64,000 bases of DNA from Breoghania sp. Its GTDB lineage: Bacteria > Pseudomonadota > Alphaproteobacteria > Rhizobiales > Stappiaceae. The translations under genes were made by a program, and so were the position numbers. Below are positions 18,433 through 27,632 of the stretch, piece after piece. Numbering within the stretch: position 1 is the first letter of the stretch; each line of letters starts with the position of its first letter. The notes under the pieces are model-generated. The model saw only the letters and a list, made by a program, of their open reading frames with translations, was not told where the DNA came from and searched no databases. The stretch spans positions 930,001 through 994,000 of the forward strand of contig NZ_OY771475.1 of the NCBI RefSeq assembly GCF_963674635.1. The letters run 5' to 3'.

Positions 18433-18552
18433 TCAGCAGGCCTTGTAGGCCTGGCAGGCGCTTGCTTCATCCGTCAGAACCGCACCGACACCGGTCACGG
18501 CACCGGCAAGGCCGGCAACGAGGACGAAAAACAGGCAAAAGCGAAGCAGCAT
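18433..18552 (-). CDS. 39-residue secreted or membrane microprotein
   Basis: A small frame on the minus strand starting at 18552 with AGGAA seven bases upstream. The product begins MLLRFCLFFVLVAGLAGA, continues VTGVGAVLTDEASACQAYKAC and stops. Residues 1-27 form one hydrophobic helix that could be a signal peptide or a membrane anchor. The remaining tail has two Cys (CQAYKAC) that could form a small disulfide. It is followed on its own strand by the bidirectional terminator shared with pepA. Start, ribosome-binding site and terminator make a complete unit; no family recognised and no function proposed. Confidence 0.6.
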   Translation of the reverse strand: MLLRFCLFFVLVAGLAGAVTGVGAVLTDEASACQAYKAC

Positions 18553-18842
18553 GATCTATTCCTGAAAGCACATACATACGGCAGGCAAACGCGCCGCACG
18601 GCGATTGGTTCATAATCGGAATCATCTGGCCGGTGCAAGCCGCGCAATGCTGGCCTCGGGGCGTGTCTATTGCGTTAACGATGCGCGGATGCAACAGAAA
18701 AAGTATCGCTTTGCGCCATTGCCGCAATGTTCCCAACGTCATGTTGCCCACGTGCCGCACTCATGCGATCACGGCTGAGGGCTGTCCGACAGGTTCGTCG
18801 CCGGGGCGGGGTGTCTGTCGCAAACTCGATTCGAGGTCTGTC

Positions 18843-19292
18843 GTGAGCGAAGTGCTTTTTTACCATCTTCAGGGGCGGACGCTGGAAAGCGTGGTCAGTG
18901 ACCTTCTTGAAAAATCGCTGGAGCGCGGATGGCGGGCCGTCGTGCAAACGGGCAGCGCGGAGCGTCGCGATGCGCTGGACAGCTATTTGTGGACCTATCG
19001 CGAGGATTCCTTTCTCCCTCACGGCACGCCGGCCGATGGTGAGGCGGAGGCCCAGCCGGTTTTCCTGACCGATGGGCCGGAGAACCCAAACTCGGCCAAT
19101 GTCCGTTTTCTTGTGGACAGGGCCGCCGTTCCCGATCTCGCGCCCTATGAGCGGGTCGTTTTCATATTCGATGGCAATGATGAGCAGTCGATCGGCGATG
19201 CCCGCCTGCGCTGGCGCGAAGCGAAGGCGGCTGGCCACACGGTCACCTACTGGAAGGAAAACGAGCGCGGCGGGTTTACGAAAATGGCTTGA
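18843..19292 (+). CDS. holC: DNA polymerase III subunit chi
   Basis: Clamp-loader accessory subunit that links polymerase III to SSB. A GTG start at 18843 is preceded by GAGGT, and the product MSEVLFYHLQGRTLESVVSDL is the conserved HolC N-terminus; the upstream in-frame extension (from 18633) is not conserved. The 149-residue product ends with HTVTYWKENERGGFTKMA, also typical (the YWxQ/E and W/F-K tail). The gap 18553-18842 before it holds no other gene. Confidence 0.93.
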   Translation: MSEVLFYHLQGRTLESVVSDLLEKSLERGWRAVVQTGSAERRDALDSYLWTYREDSFLPHGTPADGEAEAQPVFLTDGPENPNSANVRFLVDRAAVPDLAPYERVVFIFDGNDEQSIGDARLRWREAKAAGHTVTYWKENERGGFTKMA

Positions 19293-19358
19293 AGCCCACA
19301 TTACCGTTCCAGAATATGAACGGGCCACGGGTGAGGGGCCGATAAACGGGAGGGGATC

Positions 19359-20066
19359 ATGGACGACGTTCATGAGGACAAGGACTTCATGTCGCGACGC
19401 GGATCGGCGGTTGAACGCCTTGATGCCGTCACCGGCACGAAGGGAGGCGATCCTGCGGACCGCAAGGCCTGGTTCGAAGAAGTCTATCGCACGGCAAATG
19501 ACGATCCGGCCGCCGTGCCCTGGGCGGATCTTGCGCCCAAGGAGACGCTGCTGGAGTGGTTGGCCGAACACCCGGGGCAAGGTCGGCGCGCGGTCGATAT
19601 CGCGTGCGGGCTTGGCGACAACGCGCAGGCGCTTGCCGAGGCGGGCTGGTGCACGTCCGCCTTCGACTTCGCCCCGGATGCCATTTCATGGGCGAAGCGG
19701 CGTTTTCCCGATACGTCTGTCGACTACCTGGTTGGCGATCTCTTCGCGCTGCCGCCGCACTGGCGGGACGCGTTCGATCTCGTCCATGAATGCTATACGC
19801 TTCAGGCGCTGAACGGGGACATGCGCGCGGCGAGCTTTGCGGCGGTGGCGGGGCTGGTAAAGCCCGGTGGCCGCCTGTTGGTCATCACCCGCGTCCGACC
19901 CGATGAAACCGAGGCGGATGGCCCGCCCTGGCCTTTGACGCCAAAGGAGCTCGCCAACTTCACGGAGCTCGGTCTTGAGGAGGATTCGAGCCTCTTTTAT
20001 GACGTGCGTCGGCCGGATGGGCGCGTCATTCCCCATCTTCGCATCGTCTACCGCAAACCCGCATAG
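19359..20066 (+). CDS. class I SAM-dependent methyltransferase
   Basis: Probable small-molecule methyltransferase of unknown substrate. The 235-residue product has the SAM-binding motif AVDIACGLGDNAQALAEAG (about residues 77-95), an acidic motif II region (STSAFDFAPDAISWAKRRF-like), and post-motif LVKPGGRLLVITRV. It resembles thiopurine/tellurite-resistance type methyltransferases in layout. GGGAGGGG lies ahead of the ATG. It converges with xthA, with 4 bp between stop codons. Confidence 0.8.
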   Translation: MDDVHEDKDFMSRRGSAVERLDAVTGTKGGDPADRKAWFEEVYRTANDDPAAVPWADLAPKETLLEWLAEHPGQGRRAVDIACGLGDNAQALAEAGWCTSAFDFAPDAISWAKRRFPDTSVDYLVGDLFALPPHWRDAFDLVHECYTLQALNGDMRAASFAAVAGLVKPGGRLLVITRVRPDETEADGPPWPLTPKELANFTELGLEEDSSLFYDVRRPDGRVIPHLRIVYRKPA

Positions 20067-20070
20067 CGGC

Positions 20071-20856
20071 TTATTCGACGTCGAGATCGATCCAGACCGG
20101 CACGTGGTCGGAGGGCTTTTCCCAGCCGCGCACGTTGCTATCGACTTCGCAGGCTTTCAGCCGGTCGGCGGCCTGCGGCGAAAGCAGCAGGTGGTCGATG
20201 CGGATGCCGTTGTTCTTCTGCCAGGCGCCTGCCTGATAATCCCAGAACGTGTAACGGTCGCCGCCGTCATGGCAGGCACGAAGCGCATCGGTGAGGCCGA
20301 GGTTTTTCAGCGCGCGGAAAGCCTGTCGGCTCTCGGGCTGAAAGAGCGCGTCATTCACCCAGCCATCGGGGTTGCGGGCGTCTTCTGGCTCCGGGATGAC
20401 GTTGTAGTCGCCCGCAAGCACGAAGATTTCCTCTTCGGCCAGCAGCGCACGGGCGCGGCGTTCCAGCCGCTCCATCCAGGCGAGCTTGTAGGGGAATTTG
20501 GGCGTGTCGATCGGGTTGCCGTTGGGCAGGTAGAGGCTGGCCACGCGCACCTCGCCGCAAGGCGCGGAGATCACGCCTTCCAGATAACGGGCCTGCTCGT
20601 CCGCATCATCGCCGGGAAGGCGCGGGCTGACCTCCACAAACGGCGTTTTGGACAGGAGCGCCACGCCATTGAACCCCTTCTGGCCGTGGGTTTCGACGTG
20701 ATAGCCGAGTTCCTCGAACCGCTCGCGCGGAAAGCCCTCGTCGATGGATTTGATTTCCTGAAAACAGGCGACGTCCGGCTCGGCTTCCTTCAGCCATGCG
20801 AGAGCGGTGTCGATACGGGCCTTGACGCCGTTGATGTTCCAGGTCGCGATCTTCAT
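20071..20856 (-). CDS. xthA: exodeoxyribonuclease III
   Basis: AP endonuclease and 3'-5' exonuclease for base-excision repair. The 261-residue product has MKIATWNINGVKAR, the metal-binding CFQEIKSID, LAGDYNVIPEPEDARNP, and IRIDHLLLSPQ with the C-terminal SDHVPVWIDL. All catalytic motifs (Asn-Glu-Asp-Asn-Asp-His) are intact. It lies downstream of the erpA-like gene; the 158-bp spacer holds two GC-rich hairpins (20923-20944 and 20977-21005), the second a possible weak terminator for that gene. Confidence 0.96.
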   Translation of the reverse strand: MKIATWNINGVKARIDTALAWLKEAEPDVACFQEIKSIDEGFPRERFEELGYHVETHGQKGFNGVALLSKTPFVEVSPRLPGDDADEQARYLEGVISAPCGEVRVASLYLPNGNPIDTPKFPYKLAWMERLERRARALLAEEEIFVLAGDYNVIPEPEDARNPDGWVNDALFQPESRQAFRALKNLGLTDALRACHDGGDRYTFWDYQAGAWQKNNGIRIDHLLLSPQAADRLKACEVDSNVRGWEKPSDHVPVWIDLDVE

Positions 20857-21014
20857 GGGCTTCCATCCGTTGTTCGCTCACGCAAGTAGCATGGGGAACC
20901 GGACTCGGGCCAGCCGGAATAGGGCAGGACAGGGCTGTCCTGCCGCAGGTTTGGTTCCGGGCGGGGGCAATGTCCGGGCAGGGCGCGGACAAGGATTGCC
21001 CTGCCTGGGGCCGC

Positions 21015-21374
21015 TCAGATGGAGAAACTGGTTCCGCAACCGCAGCCGGCAGTGGCATTGGGGTTCTTGATCTGGAAGGACTGGCCGATCAGGTCGTCCA
21101 CGAAATCGATCACCGAGCCTTCCATATAGGGCAGGGAGACGGAATCGATCAGCACGGTTGCGCCGTCCTTTTCCAGCACAAGGTCATCGTCCGCGCGGGT
21201 GGTGACCAGTTCGTAGACGTATTGGAAGCCCGAACAACCGCCGCCTTCCACGGAGACACGGAGCATGGTGCCCGGCTCTTCCTTGGCCACGATCTTGCAA
21301 ATGCGGCGCGCGGCCGAGTCGCTCAGCGTGATAGATGCGGTTTCGGGCGTGTCGATTTCGGCAGCTGTGGTCAT
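21015..21374 (-). CDS. erpA: iron-sulfur cluster insertion protein (HesB/IscA/ErpA family)
   Basis: A-type carrier that delivers Fe-S clusters to apoproteins. Start chosen at 21374 (MTTAAEIDTPETASITLSD) because the family begins here; longer frames upstream are not conserved. The 119-residue product has the three conserved cysteines in GGGCSGFQYVYEL and the C-terminal GCGCGTSFSI. Divergent from dgt. ErpA versus IscA cannot be fully separated by eye; the C-terminal NPNATAGCGCGTSFSI favours ErpA. Confidence 0.85.
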   Translation of the reverse strand: MTTAAEIDTPETASITLSDSAARRICKIVAKEEPGTMLRVSVEGGGCSGFQYVYELVTTRADDDLVLEKDGATVLIDSVSLPYMEGSVIDFVDDLIGQSFQIKNPNATAGCGCGTSFSI

Positions 21375-21505
21375 AGTCGTCGATCCGTGTGAACGTGCTG
21401 GCCTCGTTTGCCCTCTTGTCACCCTGGACGGCCGGGCAAATGACTGCGCCCGCTTGCGCGGACTTACGCATGTCATGCCTTGCGTGCTAGGAACCCAGCG
21501 CATTT

Positions 21506-21530
21506 CGCGTATCCGTTTGAACGATACGCG
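21506..21530. promoter_or_regulatory. 8-bp inverted repeat between divergent erpA and dgt
   Basis: CGCGTATC (21506-21513) and GATACGCG (21523-21530) flank a 9-nt spacer in the 309-bp gene-free stretch 21375-21683. It has the shape of an operator for a dimeric regulator. It does not match the iron-control boxes I know (RirA, Irr). The rest of the spacer shows no other feature. Confidence 0.35.
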
Positions 21531-21683
21531 CCAGAACAGCCTAGCCTGATGGTGGCAAGTGGGCCTCGTTGCTCCGCAATATAGGGCAGGCGCCTGCGAT
21601 CAGAAAGGTCGGGGGGGAATGGAATGGCTCGCGGGGCGACAGAAGTCTGTCCCGCGCAGGTCTTCACAGCGACGGAGAACGAT

Positions 21684-22916
21684 ATGACGGCGGGTTTGTC
21701 CCATGCGCAGCTTGGCTTCGGTTCACAGGAGCGCGCGCCTTACGCCGTCGACCCGGCCCATAGCCGCGGGCGCCTCATTCCGGAAGGGGCAAGCCCGACG
21801 CGAACGCCCTATCAGCGCGACCGTGACCGCATCATCCATTCCACGGCCTTTCGCCGCCTCAAGCACAAGACGCAGGTCTTCGTCTATCACGAGGGCGATC
21901 ATTTCCGCACCCGGCTGACCCATTCCATCGAGGTTTCGCAGATTGCCCGTGCCATTGCCCGTGCCCTGCGCCTTGATGAGGATCTGGCCGAGGCTCTGGC
22001 GTTGGCCCACGATCTCGGCCACACGCCTTTCGGCCACGAGGGCGAGGATGTCATGGCCGTGTGCATGAAGGATCACGGCGGCTTCGATCACAATGCCCAG
22101 AGCCTGCGGATCGTGACCTCGCTGGAGCGCCATTATGCCGAGTTCGACGGGCTGAACCTGGCGTGGGAAACGCTGGAAGGTCTCGTCAAGCACAATGGTC
22201 CGCTGACGGACCGGAACGGTGTTCGTCTCGGCAAGCATGCAGGGGAGGAGCTTCCGCTCGCCATTCGCGACTATCCGGCCCATGAGGGGCTGATGCTGTG
22301 GTCCTGGCCATCTGCGGAAGCGCAGGCGGCCGCCATTGCCGACGATATCGCCTATGATGCACATGATCTCGACGACGGGTTGCGCGCCGGGCTCTTCCGG
22401 CTGGAGGACCTGACTGGTGTGCCGCTGGTGGGCGAGATCCTGGCCGAAGTCGATGCGCGTTATCCGGGACTTGAGACGCCGCGGCGCATTCACGAGGTGA
22501 AGCGCCGGGTGATCACACGAATGGTTGAAGATGTGATCGGGGAAGCGCAAGATCGCCTGATGAAGCTCGGTCCGCTTTCGGCCGATGACATTCGCAAGGC
22601 CGGTCATGCCGTCGTGTGCTTCTCGTCAGCGATGGCGGAAGCGGAAGCCGGCGTGAAGACCTTTCTCTTCGAGCGCATGTATCGGCATGAGGACGTGCTT
22701 GCGGTTCGCAAGAAGGTTGCGGGCGTTGTGCGTGATCTCTTCAGCCATCTGGTGGCCTTTCCGCAGACCATGCCAAGCGAATGGGCGATGGGGCTGCCGG
22801 AAGCGGGCGAAGAGGTCCTTTACCGCCGTGTTTGCGACTATATCGCGGGCATGACGGATCGATATGCCATCGATGAACATCGCAGGCTGTTTGACGATAC
22901 CCCGGAATTGCGATAG
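21684..22916 (+). CDS. dgt: deoxyguanosinetriphosphate triphosphohydrolase-like protein
   Basis: HD-domain hydrolase that converts dNTPs to nucleoside and triphosphate. Start at 21684 (MTAGLSHAQLGFGSQ) follows GGAGAACG; an upstream ATG at 21624 is less likely. The 410-residue product has RDRDRIIHSTAFRRLKHKTQV, the His of RLTHSIEVSQIAR, the HD pair in ALAHDLGHTPFGHEGE, and a distal Asp in ADDIAYDAHDLDDG. The Dgt-like subfamily next to argS and an A-type Fe-S carrier is the standard Rhizobiales order. Confidence 0.93.
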   Translation: MTAGLSHAQLGFGSQERAPYAVDPAHSRGRLIPEGASPTRTPYQRDRDRIIHSTAFRRLKHKTQVFVYHEGDHFRTRLTHSIEVSQIARAIARALRLDEDLAEALALAHDLGHTPFGHEGEDVMAVCMKDHGGFDHNAQSLRIVTSLERHYAEFDGLNLAWETLEGLVKHNGPLTDRNGVRLGKHAGEELPLAIRDYPAHEGLMLWSWPSAEAQAAAIADDIAYDAHDLDDGLRAGLFRLEDLTGVPLVGEILAEVDARYPGLETPRRIHEVKRRVITRMVEDVIGEAQDRLMKLGPLSADDIRKAGHAVVCFSSAMAEAEAGVKTFLFERMYRHEDVLAVRKKVAGVVRDLFSHLVAFPQTMPSEWAMGLPEAGEEVLYRRVCDYIAGMTDRYAIDEHRRLFDDTPELR

Positions 22917-23013
22917 GCGAGCGCGGCCAGCGAGCGGTTGTGAGGCTTGCGGCCCGTGATACGGTCTTTCGCGCCTGCCCGTCAGGGCGCGCTCAATAAG
23001 AATAGTTGGTCCG

Positions 23014-24780
23014 ATGAACGTTTTTGCCGAATTCGCCGAACGTGTGCGCGCCATTGTGCGCAATCTCGATCTCTCCGCCGACCTGGGCGACGCCGATCTG
23101 GCGCGCGTGGTGGTCGAGCCGCCGCGCGATCCGGCCCACGGTGATCTTGCGACCAACGCTGCGCTGGTGCTGGCAAAGCCCGCCCGCATGAAGCCGCGCG
23201 ATCTGGCGGAGAAAATCGTCGAGGGTCTGAAGGCCGACGGTGACGTGGAGACGGTGGAGATCGCCGGGCCTGGATTCGTCAATTTGCGTCTGAAGCCGGT
23301 TTTCTGGACGGGCCTGCTGGGCAAGATCCTCGCCGAGGGGCTCGACTATGGTCGTGGCACGGCAGGCGCCGGCATGCCGGTAAACGTGGAATATGTCTCC
23401 GCCAATCCGACCGGCCCGATGCATGTGGGGCATTGTCGTGGCGCGGTGGTGGGCGATGCGCTGGCAAGCCTGCTGGATTTCGCAGGCTATGACGTCACCC
23501 GCGAATATTACATCAACGATGCTGGCGCGCAGATCGACGTTCTGGCGAAATCCGCCTATCTGCGCTACCGCGAGGCGCTGGGTCAGGAGATCGGCGAAAT
23601 CCCGTCGGGCCTTTATCCGGGCGACTATCTCGTGCCGGTTGGCAAGGCCTTGGCGGATGCCCATGGCGATGCGCTTCTATCCATGGATGAAGCGGACTGG
23701 ATGCCGATTGTTCGAGATGCATCCATCGACGCGATGATGGCGCTGATCCGCGCGGATCTTGAAACGCTGAATGTGCGTCATGACGTGTTCTTTTCCGAGC
23801 GCAAGCTGCATGCGCGCCCGGAGGGCGGCTCGTCCGAAATCGACGCCATGCTGGAAGAGCTTCGCGCGCGCAATCTGGTCTATGAGGGCAGCCTGCCGCC
23901 GCCCAAGGGCCAGCTGCCGGAAGACTGGGAAGACCGCGAGCAGACGCTTTTCCGCGCCACCGATTATGGCGACGACATCGATCGTCCTTTGAAGAAGTCG
24001 GACGGGGCCTATACTTATTTCGCGGCGGATGTGGCCTATTTCCGCTCGAAGTTCCTGCGCGGCTTCAAGCAGATGATCTACATCCTCGGCGCGGACCACG
24101 GCGGCTATGTGAAGCGGCTGGAGGCCGTCGGGCGCGCCGTTTCCGGCGGCGAGGCGCAGGTGATCGTGCGGCTGTGCCAGCTTGTGAAGCTGTTCCGCGG
24201 CGGCGAGCCGGTGCGCATGTCCAAGCGCTCGGGGGACTTCATCACCCTCCGCGATGTGGTGGAGGAGGTTGGGCGCGATCCCGTGCGCTTCATGATGCTC
24301 TACCGCAAAAATGACGCACCCCTCGACTTTGACTTCGCCAAGGTGACAGAACAGTCGAAGGATAATCCGGTCTTCTACGTGCAGTATGCACATGCCCGTT
24401 GTGCGTCCGTCTTCCGTCAGGCGGCAGAAGAACTGCCGGGAATCGACCTGTCGGAAAAAGGGCTTGCAACCGCGGATTTCTCCCTTCTTGAGGATCGTGG
24501 CGAGCTGGATCTCATCGTCAAGATGGCGGAGTGGCCGCGAATCATCGAGGCGGCTGCCGAGGCTCATGAACCGCATCGACTGGCATTTTATCTCTATGAA
24601 TTGGCGAGTGCTTTGCACGGGCACTGGAATAAAGGCAAGGATTTGCCTAAATTACGCTTTATTAACGCTGAAGATTCAAAGTTGTCCCTATCGCGTCTAT
24701 CGCTCGTGCGTTCAGTAGCGATGGTACTGGCTTCTGGTCTGACAGTTCTGGGCGTTGATGCGCCGGATGAGATGCGCTGA
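23014..24780 (+). CDS. argS: arginyl-tRNA synthetase
   Basis: Charges tRNA-Arg with arginine. The 588-residue class I synthetase has the Add1 N-terminal domain (1-about 105), the HIGH-type motif NPTGPMHVGHCRGAVVGDAL, the KMSKS-type motif VRMSKRSGDFITLRD, and the DALR anticodon-binding C-terminal domain. The final 180 bp (about 24600-24780) are visibly richer in A/T and rare-looking codons than the rest of the gene, although the protein reads normally there. Confidence 0.97.
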   Translation: MNVFAEFAERVRAIVRNLDLSADLGDADLARVVVEPPRDPAHGDLATNAALVLAKPARMKPRDLAEKIVEGLKADGDVETVEIAGPGFVNLRLKPVFWTGLLGKILAEGLDYGRGTAGAGMPVNVEYVSANPTGPMHVGHCRGAVVGDALASLLDFAGYDVTREYYINDAGAQIDVLAKSAYLRYREALGQEIGEIPSGLYPGDYLVPVGKALADAHGDALLSMDEADWMPIVRDASIDAMMALIRADLETLNVRHDVFFSERKLHARPEGGSSEIDAMLEELRARNLVYEGSLPPPKGQLPEDWEDREQTLFRATDYGDDIDRPLKKSDGAYTYFAADVAYFRSKFLRGFKQMIYILGADHGGYVKRLEAVGRAVSGGEAQVIVRLCQLVKLFRGGEPVRMSKRSGDFITLRDVVEEVGRDPVRFMMLYRKNDAPLDFDFAKVTEQSKDNPVFYVQYAHARCASVFRQAAEELPGIDLSEKGLATADFSLLEDRGELDLIVKMAEWPRIIEAAAEAHEPHRLAFYLYELASALHGHWNKGKDLPKLRFINAEDSKLSLSRLSLVRSVAMVLASGLTVLGVDAPDEMR

Positions 24781-24874
24781 TCTACGGAATCAGCCAGCGC
24801 CAGATGCAGCAATGGTGAGTCACTCGCTCGAAGTGTAGAGTGGCTTGCGGGTAACGAAAGTCTTGCGCTCGTCC

Positions 24875-27496
24875 ATGTCCGAAAGAAAAACGCCCCCGTT
24901 CTCCCGCAGCGAAGCGGACGAACAGTTCGCCGATCCGGCTGCGGCCGAAAACAGGCACGGCCAACAGGCCGCGCCCGAGCGGTCGGCTTATGCCGAAGAT
25001 CCGCTGGTGGAGCTCGCCCGCATCGTCAGCGAATCCGCGCACTTCCCGCAGGGTGGTTCGGGGTCCGAACCTGATCAGGCCGCCTCACGGGGCATGCCGC
25101 AACCTCAGGCCCCTCATTCTCAGGCGTCACAGCCTCAGGCATCCCAGCAACCCGCCGCGCCCCAACCTGTGGGGGGCGTTGCGCCTGTGCATACGCCTGC
25201 GGACCCGCAGCACTACGAGTTGCCCGATACGTTCAGTTCGGATCTGGAAGCGGAACTGATCGCCGAGCTTGCGCCGGTTTACAGTCCGACCCCCGCGATG
25301 CAGCAGGCGCCCTCGATGCAGCAGGCACCGGAAGTGGCTCCGGAGCCCACAGCGCAGCGTACGCAGCCGGTTGCGCGTCATGCGGAAGCGCCGCATGTCG
25401 AAAAGCCGATGCCGCGCGCAACGCCTTATGTTCCGGGCTTTCAGCCGCCAGCGCGCGAAGAGCGTGCGGTTCGCCCCCAGGAGCCTGTGGCTCCGGCTCC
25501 GGCCCCGACCGCCGGACAGGCTTCAAGCCCCGCGCCCGTCATGCCCAGTGCACCGGTCGCTCCGTCCGTGAGCCCGCAGCCTGTGCAGGCTCAGGTTCAG
25601 GCGCCGGTTGCGCGCGCTCCGTCTGTGGAGACGCCCGCCGCCGCACCGCAGGTTGAAGCACCGCGCGTCAATGCGCCTTCGGTTCGGCCTGTGCGGGACG
25701 ATGATTTCTATTTTGGCGATCCGCTCGCCTATGATCCGTCCGCTGAACTGCCGGATGATACGGCAGCCAATTATGCCGATGCGGCTGCTCAGGCGCTTGA
25801 GGCGGCCGTGCAGGAAGAGCTACGTCTTGCCACCCTTGGTGTTCAGGATGTGGGCGCGGATACCACGGGGACCGAACCCGATTTTGGTGATTTCTCGGAT
25901 TTCCGCGAGCCGGGCTTCGATGATGTCACGCCGGAGCTGGAGCAGAGTGCACCCAATTACGCATCCTCGCTTGAGGCCGGTCTGGGCAGTTCGCGTCTGT
26001 CCCTGAGCGACAGCGATCTGCGCGGCAGCTACGATACCGGCTACGCGGCGCCCTATGCTCAGCAGAGTTATCGCGTCGAGCCGGAGCCCGTCGCCGCGGC
26101 CCCGATGCAGCCCGAGCCGGTCAGGCCTGAGCCGATCCGCCATGAAGCCGAGCCCGTATCCTCCGGGCAGGGGGGCGTCGAACAGCGTTTCGATGCCGGG
26201 CAGATGCAATGGTCTGAAACGGAAGATTTCTACGCGGATGAGCCTGCATATGCGCAGGAGACGTCCTCTCAGGCCTATGGTCAGCCTCAGGCTCAGACGG
26301 GTCTGGAGGATGATTTCGATCTCGATGACATTTTCGAGGCCGAACGGGATGCTGCCCCGGCGCGGGTCGAGCATGGGGCCCTGCCAGAACATTCGCGCGC
26401 GGAAAAACGCGCGGCGCCGCATGTGGAGCCTCGCCGCAAGGGAATGATCGCAGCGGCCGCCATCGCGGGCCTAGTTGTCGTGGGCGGTGGTGTCTTTGCG
26501 ATCAGTGGCCTGTTCGGCGATTCCGGAACCAGCGGACCTCCGACGAGGATCATGGCTGAGCCGGGCCCGATGAAGGTCTTTCCGGAAGCGCGGGAAGCCT
26601 CCAGTGAACCGTCCCCAAGCAAGGCGATCTATGACCGGGTGGCGGGTGTTCAGCCGCGCGACGAGCAACTCGTTTCCCGCGAAGAACAGCCGATCGCGAA
26701 TGTCCCAACCACCGATGGCGGGGATGCCCGCACGGTGGGAGGCACGGATACCGCGAGCCCGGCGACGCCCAAACGGGTGCGCACCGTTGTCGTGCGCCCG
26801 GATGGGACGATCATCGCCGCGCCGGATCTGCCAGATTCGACGGCAGGCTCCACGGCGACACTCGACACCAACGTTTCCGCCAATGCCGGGGCGAACATCC
26901 GCACCGTGGCAACGACCCCGGCTGAGGGCGCTCCTTCGGTTGGTGTGACGACAGGAACGAATGCGGGCGAGCTCCGCGTTGCGACGACGCCTGATGCTTC
27001 ATCTGCAGGCGAAACAGCCCAGCCGACGCTTTCGATTGCCGATGCGGGGCGTTTGGGAACCACGCTGACGCCGCGCTCCAAGCCGGAGGATGCAGCGGCA
27101 CTCGCGGCTGCGGCGGCGCCCGCGGTGAGCGCGCCGATCCAGCGGTCCGGCCCGCTTGATCTCACCGGTGGCCAGAATACGGCCGCTCCCGTGAGAACAG
27201 CTGCCGCGCCCGCGCAGCCGACAACAACGGCCGCATCCGTGCCGTCTGGCACCTATGTGGTGCAGGTTTCCTCGCAGCGCACCCGCGAGCAGGCGGAAGC
27301 GGCTTATACCTCCATGCAGCGGCGCTTTCCGGCCATTCTGGGGAGTATCAATGCGATCTATCCCAGTGTCGACCTGGGCGATCGCGGCACGTTCTACCGG
27401 GTTCGGATCCCGGCTGGAAGCCAGGCGGCGGCAATCGACCTTTGCACTCAGCTGAAGGACGCGGGCGGCGACTGCTTCGTGCGCCGCACCGAATAG
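24875..27496 (+). CDS. SPOR-domain membrane protein
   Basis: Large envelope protein that probably binds denuded septal peptidoglycan. Start at the ATG 24875 (MSERKTPPFSRSEADEQ); a TTG 30 nt upstream is possible. Of 873 residues, about 1-515 are cytoplasmic and disordered, very rich in Pro, Ala, Gln and Glu, with short repeats (PQASQ, MQQAP). One transmembrane segment spans about 521-545 (MIAAAAIAGLVVVGGGVFAI). A periplasmic linker rich in Thr/Ala leads to a C-terminal SPOR domain (about 790-873, GTYVVQVSSQRTREQAEAAY). Conserved in position between argS and nagZ in Rhizobiales. Confidence 0.88.
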   Translation: MSERKTPPFSRSEADEQFADPAAAENRHGQQAAPERSAYAEDPLVELARIVSESAHFPQGGSGSEPDQAASRGMPQPQAPHSQASQPQASQQPAAPQPVGGVAPVHTPADPQHYELPDTFSSDLEAELIAELAPVYSPTPAMQQAPSMQQAPEVAPEPTAQRTQPVARHAEAPHVEKPMPRATPYVPGFQPPAREERAVRPQEPVAPAPAPTAGQASSPAPVMPSAPVAPSVSPQPVQAQVQAPVARAPSVETPAAAPQVEAPRVNAPSVRPVRDDDFYFGDPLAYDPSAELPDDTAANYADAAAQALEAAVQEELRLATLGVQDVGADTTGTEPDFGDFSDFREPGFDDVTPELEQSAPNYASSLEAGLGSSRLSLSDSDLRGSYDTGYAAPYAQQSYRVEPEPVAAAPMQPEPVRPEPIRHEAEPVSSGQGGVEQRFDAGQMQWSETEDFYADEPAYAQETSSQAYGQPQAQTGLEDDFDLDDIFEAERDAAPARVEHGALPEHSRAEKRAAPHVEPRRKGMIAAAAIAGLVVVGGGVFAISGLFGDSGTSGPPTRIMAEPGPMKVFPEAREASSEPSPSKAIYDRVAGVQPRDEQLVSREEQPIANVPTTDGGDARTVGGTDTASPATPKRVRTVVVRPDGTIIAAPDLPDSTAGSTATLDTNVSANAGANIRTVATTPAEGAPSVGVTTGTNAGELRVATTPDASSAGETAQPTLSIADAGRLGTTLTPRSKPEDAAALAAAAAPAVSAPIQRSGPLDLTGGQNTAAPVRTAAAPAQPTTTAASVPSGTYVVQVSSQRTREQAEAAYTSMQRRFPAILGSINAIYPSVDLGDRGTFYRVRIPAGSQAAAIDLCTQLKDAGGDCFVRRTE

Positions 27497-27537
27497 GCCA
27501 GAAGCGGGAAATCCTGCCGGAACCGGCATGAATTGGA

Positions 27538-27565
27538 GCCTCCGGAAGCCGCGTCTTTCGGAGGC
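27538..27565 (+). terminator. hairpin after the SPOR gene
   Basis: GCCTCCGGAAG (27538-27548) pairs with CTTTCGGAGGC (27555-27565) around 6 nt, with one G-T wobble; followed by TTGTC, so a weak terminator at best. Confidence 0.5.
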
Positions 27566-27632
27566 TTGTCTATTGGAACGCGTGGAGTGGCCCTCCTTGA
27601 GGGTCGGATTCCCGGTCAAGGGCGGGAAATAG

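Noticed and set aside
24600..24780. Horizontal transfer or a frameshift at the argS 3' end
   Set aside because: The reading frame and the DALR-type protein sequence continue normally; only base composition changes, so it is reported as a composition oddity.
24845..24874. TTG start 30 nt upstream for the SPOR gene
   Set aside because: No ribosome-binding site supports it, and the ATG at 24875 begins the recognisable polar N-terminus.
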